Below are positions 49,061 to 61,889 of a stretch of DNA of 64,000 nucleotides, piece after piece. Position 1 is the first letter of the stretch. Every line of letters begins with the position of its first letter. The notes under the pieces were generated by a model. That model was not told where the DNA came from. It worked only from the letters and a program-made list of their open reading frames with translations, and searched no databases. Made by a program: the position numbers and the translations under genes. The DNA is from Cyclospora cayetanensis. Its lineage: Eukaryota > Apicomplexa > Conoidasida > Eucoccidiorida > Eimeriidae. The stretch is from positions 45,338-109,337 of the forward strand of contig NW_020312077.1 in NCBI RefSeq assembly GCF_002999335.1, read 5' to 3'.

Positions 49061-50825
49061 AGATTGAGAGCTGATGTGCAGGCCCCTACATCCCGCAGTA
49101 AGGCTAGCACACAACTGTGTAGTGTACAATTTCAGGGGCATGATCCTCTAAAAGGTCAATGTAGGGGAGAACCCTCTGTCAACTTCCATGATGAGGACCT
49201 TTCGAACCTAGTTGCTCCCAGCGCGGCTTATGTCCTGCGATCTCACCAAATCTTAGAGCCCAACGTAAGCGAGAGCAGCGGAGAAGTGGAAATTGCTGAA
49301 GCCGACGGTTTCGGGGTGTCTAGCGAGTCCATGCAGCCCTGCGGAGCAACAAGCTTGGTGCCCCATTATGCCAAGCTGCTCAAGATTCTGCAGCGTGTTG
49401 ACAAAGCTGGCCGGAAAAAACAGCTTTTTTTGCCATGCTGTACCCCACATGTCAGGCTGGACTCATGCAATGCGGCTGGCCAAGGTAGGGGGATATGCTT
49501 GAATGTGAGGGCTGGGAGCCGCCTATTCCGAAGGCCGGTCGTGTTGAAAGGGGAATATGGGGCCATCGTCTTACTGCAGAGCTGCAAACAGATAGCTGAA
49601 AAAACCTTGTTATGAAGTAAAAAGTGTTTCCGGAGAGTGCCGCGAAGTGGGACTTCATCCACGACTTGGGGTACAATCACCCATACTTACCAGTGTGCTG
49701 CCTAAGATATGTACATAGAAGCAGCGTGATTCACGGGGCTAGAGCTGTATCCTAACGACAAATTGTCTACTCGGAAGATGAGGGAAATTTTAAAAGGCAA
49801 CTCACCGCCGACGGCGATGCACAAAAGGAAGAAGAGCAACGGCTACATAATGACTTGCTGAGGAATCGCCAGCACTGTGGCTTCAGCAAGAGACTTGGGG
49901 ATTACTTCCAGGTGCATGTGCTTTCAAATTTCCTCCAAAATTTCCTAGGGTCGTTTGGGCTGGCTATCGGCAGCGAATAGCGATATGTACCGTTCCCTTC
50001 AGTAGAGAATGTTCGCCTCTCTTGCATCGAACTTTAATTGCTAGTGTCCGTTCGTATTACATATAGATTTAGGTCTGCAGAGGAATATCCAATGTAAATC
50101 AAGCGCGACGCACCTACTCGTAATCCAGAGCGGCTCCAGAGGCGACACGTCAAGGGTTGCTACAGAAAGCTCGCTTGTCTTGCAGTCCTACGACCTCGGT
50201 CGGTGGCAGTTATCGCTGTATTTTTTCTGCCCCCATACTTCCCTTATCTGCGATTATTCTCTTTTATGCGTTTGATAGACGGACCTGATATGTCGTGGGC
50301 CTCTACACACAATTGACCGGAGGCTATGTTTCTGTTTCCGTGTCTGTATTGCAATTACCCGCAGTGAAAAGGATACTGGCCGCGGGGTAGAATTAGTCAT
50401 GCGGCTGCATCTGCCCAAAGTAGCAATTGAAAGTGCGCTTTATAACATGAAAAATAATGGCTTTGTACGCCCTATGTCCAACCAAGCTGTCAGCGCTTAA
50501 AACAACTTAGCGTAGGTGACAGCTCCTCTCAATCGGATTCTGAATTTTTGTGCGACTGGAACAAGTGTGGGGATGTTTCTCCACGCTCTGTTTCAAGTGC
50601 CTACTATTTCTTCACAACTAAGCTCAGAACTGCAATCAAGGTTAGATGTGGGTATGCTTCAGATGTGCTCATTCTTCAGCTATGACCTTGTGGCTGTTGT
50701 GGCATCGGCATCCACTGGGACAGTAAGAAAAATATTACATCGAAGCCCCGACTTGGTGGGGACGTATCAACGCACCGAGAGATTTTCATAGATGATCGAA
50801 CCGTCTTCAAAAGATAAGTTTGCTT
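49061..50825. other. Possible 3' part of relic C; no gene called
   Basis: A 183-codon plus-strand open frame (49064-49615) starts from TTG, not ATG, and follows relic C in its direction. It resembles no integrase tail or host protein that I know. A 91-codon frame (50516-50791) is equally unassigned. No LTR was recognised. Confidence 0.3.
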
Positions 50826-50829
50826 TGGT

Positions 50830-51110
50830 TTAGCTATTCCATTGGATCATATGAATATTTTCCGCATTGGTGGCTTCATAAGTTGGTGTTGTAGTCCTAT
50901 TCGCAGGTGTTTTGAGCCCTCTTGCGGGAGCGTGGGAGTGTGGCGACTGACATGTCCGTACGGCATTTTTGTGTAACATCCATCTTAGATCGAAATCCAG
51001 GTTTTGTCCTATTCTTGTCTCTAGCCGAAGTAGGCAAGGGTCTGTAGATTGCTTGTACACAGTTAACAACAGGTTTGGGGTCCCCACATGCCGCCACCCG
51101 TCTCAGGGGA
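50830..51110 (-). repeat. Dispersed repeat family Y, partial copy
   Basis: On the minus strand NLDFDLRWMLHKNA (about 51010-50965) matches the MLHKDVFG part of copy 1. At DNA level gcatttttgtgtaacatcca (near 50965) pairs with catttttgtggagcattcac of copy 2. Confidence 0.5.
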
Positions 51111-51455
51111 CGCTTGCTGGGTCATCATGCTGAATAGACTCGGAGCAGCAGCAAAGCCTACTAAATAGCTATACTCTAAGTGCATGCTGCCAATATGACC
51201 CTAGATCTGCGAAAGAGAACCCTGCGAATGGCCAAAAGCCTTCGTGACCCAGAGCTGGGACGCCAGTTGGAGGTCTAGTGAACTGCTGCGGGGATTTTGT
51301 CAATCCTATGGTCGAAAAGCCAGCCCACTAGTGCTTGATATCGGACTTTTATACTCGGAGCATTACTTGGTAGGGCGGACTCTAATTGTACGTTTCCAGT
51401 CAAGGCGACGCTCCTTCTGAAGTATACTCGTTTGTCTGTCGACGTAGAGCAAGGA

Positions 51456-52361
51456 CTAAGAATTCACCAAACTACCACTTGGATCACATAAGGTTTTTCC
51501 AGCGTCTATGGAGAAGCTTGGATACTCTTTTCTTCTATTTGACTCTGGGCGAGATTGTGCGAACAAAGAAAAAAGGGCCAGGACTCCAGCGAAGTGTGAA
51601 CTGGAGTCTCGGAGTGTGGGTACGCCAGCTAGCCAACAAACGAGCTGTTGCAGCTGTTGAAAGCCAAGCGGTAGCTCTGCCAGCTCTGAAAGAAAAAACG
51701 GAAATTGCTCTTGCAGGGCTGCGGCTACTCCAGCATCTAGGGGCGCATGGAGAGCTTTCGTGATATCATAAACCTCCGAGTTTATTCCCGCAGAATCCAC
51801 GTGGGCAACAAGCTCCTCATGGTAAGCTTTTACCGCTGTAACCCAAGCGTTTAAATCCCGGGCTTGCCTTTGTGAAGCTTGAATCAGTCTGGGGACATTG
51901 ACTAAATCCATATCGTCACTGGCTTCCCATGCGATCAAATCTGAGCGGAGCTGTGAATTTAGTACTTCACTGTCCGTGGGTAGCGGCGTGGGTTCGTCTA
52001 GCTCATTAGTTCCTAAGCACTCTTGTTGATTGTCTGGTCGGCAAGGCTTCACACACGAGTCAGGTTTGCCCAGGAGCAACTCGTGCTCAGGCAGAGCCAT
52101 CCACAGCTTCGCTGGCACGGACTGGAGGCTTGTTGGTCCGCAGGATAGCAAGTGTTTCAGCATTGGTGCAATGTCCAAAATGTCATTAGGCACAAAAGTG
52201 GCTTCAGAACTAAGCGGTATGACTTTCCGTTCGGTGTATTCGATTTCCATGTCCATCAAAGGTAACACCTGCGCTGTGCTGAAAGTAATAGAAGTATCAC
52301 TTTGGTAGGGGTTGGACTCTTTCCTGGAATGGTGACGTTCGAGCTCTTCAATGTTTGCCAT
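51456..52361 (-). CDS. Hypothetical acidic protein, probably a 5' exon
   Basis: The ATG at 52361 opens MANIEELERHHSRKE, and the frame runs for 301 codons with even, protein-like composition: many Leu, Glu and Asp, Pro-rich linkers (DEPTPLPTDSE) and amphipathic helices near residues 150-240 (LNAWVTAVKAYHEELVAHV, ALQEQFPFFLSELAELPL). No signal peptide, membrane segment or known domain is recognised. After about residue 245 the text becomes less protein-like; a GT near 51665 (GTTTGT) and a pyrimidine-rich CCCAG near 51553 could bound a small intron. The gene may continue to lower coordinates, but I could not follow it. I do not recognise the family and propose no function. Confidence 0.55.
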   Translation of the reverse strand: MANIEELERHHSRKESNPYQSDTSITFSTAQVLPLMDMEIEYTERKVIPLSSEATFVPNDILDIAPMLKHLLSCGPTSLQSVPAKLWMALPEHELLLGKPDSCVKPCRPDNQQECLGTNELDEPTPLPTDSEVLNSQLRSDLIAWEASDDMDLVNVPRLIQASQRQARDLNAWVTAVKAYHEELVAHVDSAGINSEVYDITKALHAPLDAGVAAALQEQFPFFLSELAELPLGFQQLQQLVCWLAGVPTLRDSSSHFAGVLALFSLFAQSRPESNRRKEYPSFSIDAGKTLCDPSGSLVNS

Positions 52362-55175
52362 CTCACTGATTCATGTATTTACTCTCATGATTATCCCCAA
52401 TCAAACGGTGAACACGCGAGCAAGCGCGTCTACTCGCGTCAATTTGTTGTGTTTAGCTACATGGTAGGGCCTTCAAGCCTCGTTCAGCATATTTCCACTG
52501 TTGCTTTGTGCAAGAATAGTTATCGGCACATAATTTTAGGTAGTAGTGTTGTCTCTAATGAAGATTTTTCCAACTACTCTCCATGTGCCCGAATAGGGCC
52601 CGCTGATTATTGCGAAACTCCGTAGCACTTGTGAGCCATTGTATATTTAGAGCCGGTAGCCACAACGCTCGATATCCGCCTCAGTAAGTTACTTCTAAGA
52701 TAGCGACCTTAATTTGTTGTAACGATATGACACAAGAGAAGTCTGCGTTCTTTTCATGGATTGTTGAGGTCATTCAATATTTGAAAGCATAGATGCTGAT
52801 ATTGCCAACAAGCCTTCTGTTTGCCTGCCTCCATGCATGCACTCAGCGGGCAGCCCCATATTTTGATCAAGTACTACATGAGCTTCCTGATTTTGATAGG
52901 ATGGAACTGATGTACATTGCCACAGGCTTTTGTATGATACACACCTGAATGTGTATCGAGGTACCTGTATCGCCTATCCGTGTTTGGAAGCACCGATACT
53001 TTGCACCATAGTACATCGGCACTTTAGCGATCTAAGTTACACATATGAATTATCCCTTATACTAGTAATAATTCCTCGTAAAATCAGTTCAAAGTTGACT
53101 AATATGGTTGGATAAGCGTACATCTCATTCATTACCGAGTAATTATCGTTCGATACAGCACGACGACATATTATGTGTATGTGCGCTATACCCTGCGTGA
53201 AACTAGCTGTGCACGCTCGGAGTGCTTTGAGGGTACAGTCATGAGCATCCTTGCTACCCCTCACCATATGGGAACCGAGCATATGCATGCGCAAATTGGT
53301 TTTCTGCAGAGTTATTCAATAGCCTTATACTAAATTTGTATTTTCCCAGGAGTTAAGCGCCTTTTTGGGATGTTGCACTCGGTAGTACCGAATGTTTTGT
53401 TTTGGCTGTTCTCCGCTTCTCCACTCTCTGTGCATGGAATGAAATCTTAGTTTTGTTTCTTAAACTATCTAATTGTGATCACGCTATTTGGTAATACAAT
53501 AGTTTGGCTCTATTTGGCAATAACCTGGGAAGAAAATAATTGTTTGGCGATGAAACCTAGAGGTAACCCAATATTTATTGGGGGGGGTGGGGGTCAGAGG
53601 ACGCTCTTTTGGCTGATGTGAACCATGTAGCTTCACGTCTGAAAGGTTGCATGATGTAACATGCAATAATGCTTGTTGGTGGCTCAATTTGATCGTGCCG
53701 ACCAGAAGAGTATGACAGCCTTAACAGTGGGTAATTAGCATGTTAAAGGTGAGCTCCCCTTTGTAACCCTCAGAAAAAGAAAAAACAGTGCTTCTTGGGG
53801 CTTGCTTATTGGAAAAAGCACTTCGATGGCGATAGAGAAAGGCTATATCCTGCTAGAATCGGTACAGTTCACGCCCTTTTATAGGCTGGCATTCTTCGCT
53901 TTGCGCTTAAATTCGCCCAACAACAAACCATTGCATATTGAGAGCTAAAGCAGGAATCGTTTCAATAAATCGTCATCTCGAGAATTATGAATCTATGGCT
54001 CTCAAGAGAGCAAACACGAGCAGATACTTTATCTGTGGTGAATATAAGGTCCACCCGAAATGTGAAGTCAGGTGTTCAAAGGATACGCAGAGACAGCGAT
54101 TCGACAACCGACCACTGGAGCCACCAAAACTGGTGAACTACTTGAGATTTCAGGTACAAATTAGCCCAAGGCCTACATTCTTGGCGCAAAAGAATGGATC
54201 AAGCCACGATTGAGAACAAGGGAAAAATTCAGAGGGAACCCAGGGTTCTTAGGCAGCCCCAGGCACCCCCCACATCAATGGAACTGCTTGCAGAGTGGAA
54301 AGTTGACATATACGCTTGAACTGCAAGAACATTCGAAAAGTCCAATGAGCTTGAAGAATAAAATCAGGCCCAATGGAAGTAGGCTGCTTTGCGAGAAGCT
54401 ATACCTGGAAAAAGCCAAGCCCCCAGCATGCTACAGCGCAGCGAAGCGTGCAAGGGAGGATAGAGCTGCAGTAGGAAACTTAGCACGGGTCAGATCTGCG
54501 CTGATGCGAGTTCATGTCAATAGTTGAGAAATGCTTGTCTGCTTGAGACTGAACTGGGAAGGGAAATGTTATGCGAGAAGATGCTGCAGAAGTGCAGTCT
54601 GCCTGTTCTCTCGCTACAGTAATTCCTGAGACTCAGATTTGCTGATGGCGTGAAGAACGCAAGAGTTGGGAACGTAACAGCACTTGATTGCCACTAAATA
54701 TTGTAATTGTATTCTATCAGCATGCTCGTAAATTTTGTCTAGGATGAGGGCACAATGACGTATTCGTAGGCATGTTGTATGTGACCTAAAGGAAGGCGTA
54801 CATGCGGCCACAGCTGCGCGCTGTTGCGGGTAGTGCCAGGAAATGCTTGTAAGAAAGCCCCCCTAGTCTCCTTAACAACATTCATCTAGTATCTGCGAGC
54901 GGACTACAGTCGGCGTCTCCACAAAGTGAGGCATACTCTCTATGCGGGCGGCTTAGCAGCACAGAAAGAAGACGGTTCCGAGCATGCATCATGTCTTAGT
55001 GGCGAGGCAGTTGAAAATGTACTTAAAGTTTTGGCTGCAATAAGTACATATCAATGAAGAGTTTGCGGATGTCAAATGATGACGAGCTGCAAGCAGGCTG
55101 CCCACCTGCTAGTCATCCAGCGCACTGAATTGACTGATCCCTCCGCCAGTTCCAAGCTGCGTCAAAAGCCTCCGC
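52362..55175. other. Unassigned stretch between the hypothetical gene and relic D
   Basis: Open frames on both strands are under 110 codons and unremarkable. The plus-strand frames 53938-54527 are Lys/Arg-rich and might be decayed gag of relic D, which follows in the same direction, but no zinc knuckle is seen. An eight-base G run followed by ggtgggggtc lies near 53580. Confidence 0.3.
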
Positions 55176-55179
55176 AGCA

Positions 55180-57480
55180 CGCCGAGGAATCAAGCGTCAG
55201 AAAAGTATTTTCGAAGAATTTAAGCAAAGCGCCGGAATCGACCAGCGCGTTTGAATATAGCAGGGTGTTGGTGCTGAACAAAGGAAGGAAGGTAGCGCAC
55301 ATGAGTTCCTGAACAAGATCGCTGTGAAAATGAAGTCTGTGCTGCCTCTTATTGGCGATCTTCTTGATAAAATGCACACATTAACAGTCCGCCAAATATT
55401 AGGCGTCAGAAAAACTTGCTTCCAAAACCCCATCCAACCAGATGGCAGGGACGAAACGGGGTTCCACACTCGAACTCACGAGCTCAAGTAAACTTGCATG
55501 GCCTGCGGACTCGTTAATGCCCCAGGTAAGTGTTCAATCTAGCTTAATTGGATCTAAAATGGGTGTCTGATAGTGGGTTTGAGAACGCTCTACATGGAGG
55601 ACGTTTTAGTATTTAGCTAACAGCTTCAGGAATCGTCCGGCGTCTACGGCGTTCAAACCATCTGTTGCAAGGATAAGAAATGGCGTGCGCACGCCACTTG
55701 TTATCCTTGCAACAGACGAATCATGATTCTGAGATTCCGTATTTAGCTGCACAATTGAGGCAGATCTGGCAAATATTGAAGCAGTCAAGGCGGGGCCTAT
55801 TACGTCGATGCATCCACAAGGACGTTAAAAGGTTCGGAGACCGCATGGTATTATCACACTTTCAGTCGTGAACAAGCTCTAGCCGCTCTATTTAGGTCTG
55901 CTGAAATTAAGAAAGCGCAGTCCACGATATAGACACAGAAAGCTAGTGCAGCAAGAACACTTGTAAGCCGCCTTATAACTATCTGGGTATTAGCACCTCC
56001 CGATTATAAGCGTTATGCTGTTTTTTTCCTGGTGCCGGTGGAATAGCTAGAGGTGTATGCAATTTTCTTTAGTCAGCGAACGAGTTTTCCAAACATCAGC
56101 ACACACCCTGTTGTTCTCAGTGCTTTACCTAGACCAAGCAGCGGTCCCCAGTGCACTTAATAGATATGCAATGTGTAGGGGCGTGATTGATTGTAGTCTT
56201 TATTTTTGCGTCATTTTAGTGTCCAACTCGGCCATCAATCTTTAGTGCTTTTCATTCGGAGTGTCCAGAAATTTGATAATCCTGGAATGGTTTGCCGGCT
56301 TGGGCTCTCTCTGCAGTGCGAAGCTTTTTACAAAAATCCAAGACCACTCCATCCGTGATACACACGCTCCTGCAACGCCGCCCAAATTCACCATTGTGCG
56401 GTGCAAAGGTTCTTGCATGTGTTGATTCACGCTTTCCATCGCAGTTACATGCGTCTTATTCTGTTGACGCCAAGCACCTTTTACTATTAAAAACTACCCG
56501 AATACCCGAATGGCAGACGTGAAGCGTTTTCATGTTGAGGATAATCCGCTGTAGTTTAAAACAGTCGCGTGTGCATTTCAGATTCTCTGCGCAGTGCCGT
56601 TTTGTGCAGGGCACGTGGTGATGCTTTCTGGCCATGGTGGGATCAACACTAACGTGGACAGCTCGCACTATCTCTCTGGTGGAATCAGATGCGTCTGGCA
56701 ACCGAGAAGTATGTACTGTCGTGGCCAGGTTTTCAGGACCTCAAGATGGGAATTCCCTTAAAGCTAACTTCCTGTAAATCCGTATGACTCCTAAATGACT
56801 TGGACTAGTCTACACATGAATTGTACTGTTGGACTGCCGAAGGTCAAAGCTCAGGGCAGCATCTACGACATTCTCGACAGACTCAGTAAATATGCCCATT
56901 TCGTCACTTGTTCAAGCTTTGTCAGGGCCTACGAACTGGGAGTGTTTGCAGCGTATGTTTGGAAGCTCTACGTATTTTCCGGTGAAACTGTTATGGGCAT
57001 GGATATAAGTTTGTTTGTGCTTCGCATAAGCATTTATCATAATGCGATCACGTCAGTGAAAGCCATCATGGGGCATTCGCGCATCTTGGGCCCCCCAGTC
57101 GCACGCGTTTACCGAATTTGCGACTCTATACTCATCGGATAAGATTGTTTGGCTTGCTTCCATTCTTGTGCCGGGTGGGTTTAAAAAATGGTCGGTAGAC
57201 TGGTCTACCCGCTGGGCCCCCACAGTTTTGGTCTACGGTGTTGAGCGCTCGCCGTCGAAGCCTGGATCTGGTGGCCTTGCCTCAGAGACCACCTTAGGAG
57301 CAGAGATTTAGAGAAGAGCTGCCTCGTGCGAGAAACTGTATACGCTAATCTCAAGAGAGACCAGCACGGAATTACAATTGGCACCGGTCGGCTGTGTGGC
57401 TTAAGCGTGAAAATTTGATTTCAGCAGATCAGCGGGCTCAGGGAGTCGAGCTTAAATGCGTCTAGACAAAAAAGTTTGCG
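55180..57480 (+). mobile_element. Ty3/gypsy retrotransposon relic D (RT-RH-IN plus 3' segment)
   Basis: Read left to right. RT: LPLIGDLLDKMHT (about 55342-55380), GFHTRTHELK (about 55458-55490), GLVNAP (about 55507-55524) and LYMEDVLVFS (55588-55617), where the first Asp of the catalytic pair is Glu. RH is barely recognisable (about 55780-55880). IN zinc module: LSGHGGINTNVD (about 56624-56660), then in another frame RLATEKYVLSWPGFQDLK (about 56690-56745); both Cys of the second pair are lost. IN core: WTSLHMNCTVGLPKVKAQGS then ILDRLSKYAHF (about 56799-56915). IN tail: KIVWLASILVPGGFKKWS (about 57144-57197). The 3' segment (57270-57430) is shared with fragment E. Frameshifts and stops show that it is inactive. 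Confidence 0.85.
55661..55716. repeat. 56-nt near-perfect palindrome inside relic D
   Basis: Left arm 55661-55688 (tctgttgcaaggataagaaa...) and right arm 55689-55716 (...ttatccttgcaacaga) are reverse complements with about two mismatches and no loop. It lies between the RT active-site strand and the RH of relic D. Confidence 0.9.
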
Positions 57481-60395
57481 TTAATGTGACCAAGACTCTT
57501 TGAGATTCTCTAGCGGTTTAACGCGTGTTCATAGTCTATCGAGATCCTTGGAAGTTGGAGGCAACACGAAAGTATTTACTCGTTTCTGGAGAAAATTTAA
57601 AGCTCCATGAATTTTTCACGGACCTTGGCGCGCAAGCTAGTAATTCGCTTTGATGCAAAGGGTGTCTACGAAGTTGTAGAGTAGCTGGATGCGAGGACTG
57701 TGGACCGGTGAGGACATACGAGACACGAGGTTCTCGTGAAGTGAGGTAAGCAAAGTCAACGGCGACGGTCGACATCGGTGCATCTGAGGGTGTATGTGCC
57801 TGCGGTTTGTAGCTTTGTTTGGTTGCAAACACTAGTCGCCACTGACGCTGCTCCAGCGTTTCCTGGCGATCGCCTTTCCCTGGCGCATAGTCTCTGCCTG
57901 AAAAACCTTGATATTCGGAAAGTCCTTAGAGGGTGTGCAGTTATTATTGTAAAGGCATTCTCTACACTGAGCTCGATCTGCAGAAGGGGCAGGTATGTTG
58001 CCTCCACATTCTTCCTCATGCCTCTTTTGGCTTTGGAACCTGGCTATGCTGCCAGCGCCAGGCCTATTGGCGCGCGAACATTGCGCTAGATATCGTGGAG
58101 GCACTCTTAAAGTAGTGCGTAATTTGATTTGTTCAACATATTGCTCATATGTTCTGGTTTTTGATGTGGGGGGCTAAAAACGTCCAGTGCTTTGAGAGCG
58201 AGGCAACGTGCCGCCACAGTTATGCTGGTTTGGTCCCATGTTCGCTGATGGCCAGTGTGTGTATCTTTCTTCTTCTTCAATTCTACTTGTCGGCTGACGC
58301 CCACTCTACCTATGTCATTCGCATTACTTGTCGCGGTTTTGTCTGCACTGAAGAGTGTTGATAGGACGGGAACTGCTCCACTATCCTGAACGAAGATGAG
58401 CTCTACGGTCGGGTGGAGAAGACAAGAGCGAGTGCTTTGAAATTGAGGACATGCTGTATTGGGCTAGCCTATACTTCGACATCTTTTGCTACACTGCTTA
58501 TATTTCGACTAAGAATCGGCATAAAACTGGCTGTTAGCTTCTTCTGTTCGCATGTGTACTTTATTGCAGAGTAGCTTTGGCTCGATACAAGCTGGTACAG
58601 TGTTGTGTGCGTATGTGTTAGATGTGTGCACTCAGCTGTGAATGTTCGGAGTGGGGAGATTATATAGCTACACTCACTTCAGCTCTTTTCCCCGCAATAT
58701 TGGTAACTTTAAGGCATGCCAAAGGAGGAAAGACGGAACAGAGGGAAACGCTCCATACCTGCATCGTTGGCTTCGAGTTGGTTCTGGAGCTAATCGTCTC
58801 CCTACGCAGTCTTTTGAAAAAACATTTTATGTTTTATCTAAACACGTCTGTGAAAGCATTAAAGATGAAGCGGAGTGGACTGGAATAATCTCCAAAGTGA
58901 GACGGCACTGGATAGAATTACGCATGATGCAGACAAGTGGCTTGTTTGCCAACTGAGAAGCAGTTTGCCACGCCAACGGGTATAATGCAAAGTCAACTAA
59001 GAGTACAGGCACATGTCACAGTCCAGTAGCACAAAAACGAAGCCTTGGTGAAGCGCCTAATGACAATTCGTGGTTATTAATAGCTCTAGGTGGTGGTCGT
59101 GGGGAGGGCTCAAAATAATGGTGTAACAATTGGGTAGGGCACTTTCGATGGATGAATGGTGTAGTTTCTAAGGCAGTGGGTCACCCATGCACATTATCTC
59201 CGTCCTATTCCCTTTGCCACCGCGAAGTGTTTTAGAATCTTTTGCGGCTAATCTTTTGACGAAATCGGCATGCCTGAATGCATCTGGCTAGAGTCTGTAG
59301 CTCGACGTTTCTCAAGCACTCTTCCTAGCCCGCACAGCAGACTACCCTAGAATGCGGAGAGCTCCTGTAACTATTGAGCTGCTGCTTGCTTGACTCCACT
59401 GTTTCAAAGAGAGGATGTATAGACTAGGCATTGTATTATGACTTGCCGTTAAAACACTTTAAGTGTAAAGCCAAAAAGCTCGCGTGTATCTCCAAGCTTC
59501 ACACAGGGTGCGTAAACTCGGGTGCTCATACTCCCGAAACAACAAGCTTTTAAGGCATTGGTGGGATTATTTGCTTATATCTGCGGCTGCGAATGTTTAG
59601 AAACCTTCATTGCCTTATTCCAGATAAATGTGCATGCCTAAATATCCTAGCTGTCTGTCAGGAAAATAAACCACACCACAGGCAACTCTTAAAAGCATAG
59701 CATGAGATGTGGTTCACTACTATACCTTAGCCTTTGCTTATTTCTTAAGTTAAGCGTATTGCTGGGCTCAACCATCCCAAAGCCCCACACAAGCCACCTT
59801 CCTCCGTTGCGAAAAGGTCGATAAAAGCACGGCTAGCTATGCAGCTCCCAAACCAAGCGATGATTTTCCTAAATAATTCACTCCACAGGAGCCTGTGGCT
59901 TCTTGGGTTGACAAGAGTTTTAGTCTCCATAGATTCGTAGTACAAGTACATCGTTTATAAATCAGAAAAGAACATGAATTTCGCGGGACCGATCTAGATG
60001 GGGAAAAGAATACCTATCCAGCACTTCCCACATAATGCTATACGATTCCCCATAATTCAGCTCAACAATAAAATGGAATTCAGCTTTCAGAAAAGTTGAA
60101 GTCCAAGGTGGAACCAAAAGCTTTTCTTATCCAGGGGCGTGTGGGCACAGCACTGGCGGCCACTAGCACAGTGTGCAGATTATTATGCCAGAGCCCGAAC
60201 TTGGCTTGCACGTAACACTGCCGCAGTGACAATGTTACCATACGAAAAAGTCAAGTCTTGATTTGGCACAGAGTGGCTGTTCTGCTGAACCATTGGACTA
60301 TTTTTAGTATCAGTCCTATATACAGATGGTAGAGTGTGCCTCGGAGTTTTACCGAAGCCAATCCAGTAATCATGGAAACTGAGAGGCTGACCGAT
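57481..60395. other. Unassigned stretch downstream of relic D
   Basis: Frames on the plus strand (57778-58089, 58622-58956) are open for about 100 codons but have intron-like, Cys/Phe-rich or random composition. The first few hundred bases should be the 3' end of relic D. No LTR or host exon is recognised. Confidence 0.3.
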
Positions 60396-60399
60396 GCCC

Positions 60400-60770
60400 C
60401 CTCGGGCAGTTTTGTGGAGGAACCCCGTTGTGCTCCACCATGCGATAGGCGTGTTGTTTTTTTCTGGCAAGATCGACTTGCAAGGGGCCTTCAGAGCTTT
60501 GTGCTCAGCAAGCATCGCTTTCGGAGACTCCATTCAGCTCGCTCTCCACGCAGGGTTGCCTACCCGGTCGTGCTTAAGAAAATATGAAAGGATCAGAGTT
60601 CATCATCTACTGCAAGCCCATGAGTAGGTTGTTAGAGCCCCGGGCCTGGTTAGTAAACAGTAAAGCGGGCACATGGCCCACCGCTGCGTTATCTGCTCGA
60701 CCAGTTTCAATCATGTGAGCGTTTGCACTACCCTTAAGACTCTGAATATCTCATGCTAGTGGGCACTCAA
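60400..60770 (+). mobile_element. Possible Ty3/gypsy RT N-terminal fragment
   Basis: The plus strand reads RRLHSARSPRRVAYPVVLKK followed by a stop and KD (about 60515-60595), fitting the S-P-x-x-x-P-V-x-x-V-K-K-K-D-G segment of RT. About 80 bases on, RYLLDQFQS (about 60687-60713) fits the R-I-D-D-L-L-D-Q strand. Spacing is close to that of real RTs. Only two worn motifs support this. Confidence 0.35.
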
Positions 60771-61885
60771 TGGGGTGATCACAAAGGAGTTGAACACAGG
60801 GGGTAACTTCGCGAACCTGCAATCACCCTGTGCACCAGGTAGCCATAGGCAGAATGCGGTAGCCCAAAAGTAAATTTCAGTCAGTACGGCAAATTAATTT
60901 GTAGCATTTGCTCAATATATTGGAGGCGTATACGACTAAACGTCCAAAGGCAAAATCATGGGCGCTTCACTTCGTGTCATTTGTATTCGAAATCACCAAG
61001 AAAGTAGAAGTCGGGCTCAGCAAAATATTCATTGCAGTCACAGCCTTTACGGTAGGCTGCACAATTAATTGTGCTCTTCAGTCGTGTGCTAATATTCTGC
61101 TAAAAATAAAGGCCCTGTCCTTGTGGGGCTTTGTGATTTTGGGCTTCAGCACTATGCAAGATGAACGGATGAAGCTAATGCTAAATAGCAGAGATGGTGA
61201 ACTTCATGCCCGATTAAAGGGGTCCACTGCGATGTAGCCAGTTCCACTAAATTAGGATAATAGACTTTGCATTTTTCTACGAAGAAAGTCTGTGACTGTT
61301 TACCATAGGTTAAATATTTGAGGCATTGCTTTTAGCATTGCCTGACAACCTGGTTGCTTAGCGCTTTGTGAAAAACAAAGCCGTGCAAGCCTTACACGTG
61401 TGTAGAACCTTACACCGCCTCTGAGAGTCAGACTCCAAAGCGAGTAGTTTTCGTCCTCTGCTTTGAAGTGTTGAAGGCCGTGTTTTATACTAATGTGTGC
61501 ACTGCGTGTTCTACTGTGCATTGTGGGGATCCCTAGGTAGCAATGTGGGGGCTAGGAGAGCGCCCCCCAATTCCGTGCACGTGCTTGATCTTCCTTAAGC
61601 TCGACAAAGAAACTGAGCTTAACTCTGGGCACGGATGAAGAATGAGCAAAAAAACAAAAACAGTTGTTTTACCTAGCCACTTGTTGCTGAAGAGACATTG
61701 AATTCCACTGGGCTACTGTGAAGCTCTTATTACGAAGCATTTCCTTCGCTTGCACAGAGTTGGGTGCTCTCTTCATCCCTGAATTGCTTTTAGTAGCGAA
61801 GACCTGATGCTGGTGGTAGGGTTTGACTTATGGGCGTGGAACAGCTGGTCGTGGGAATGTGAACGCGTGGAAACTGAGATACATC
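60771..61885. other. Unassigned stretch
   Basis: A plus-strand open frame of 109 codons (60908-61237) contains a hydrophobic stretch but no motif. It could be the rest of the preceding RT fragment. Nothing else is seen. Confidence 0.3.
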
Positions 61886-61889
61886 CACA

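Noticed and set aside
49064..49615. 183-codon plus-strand frame as a gene
   Set aside because: It begins with TTG, has no splice support or family resemblance, and follows relic C in its direction.
51386..51763. 125-codon plus-strand frame opposite the hypothetical gene
   Set aside because: It is the shadow of the minus-strand frame, which has better composition and an ATG start.
57778..58089. 103-codon plus-strand frame and neighbours as exons
   Set aside because: They have random, Cys/Phe-rich composition, overlapping open frames on the other strand, and no conserved motif.
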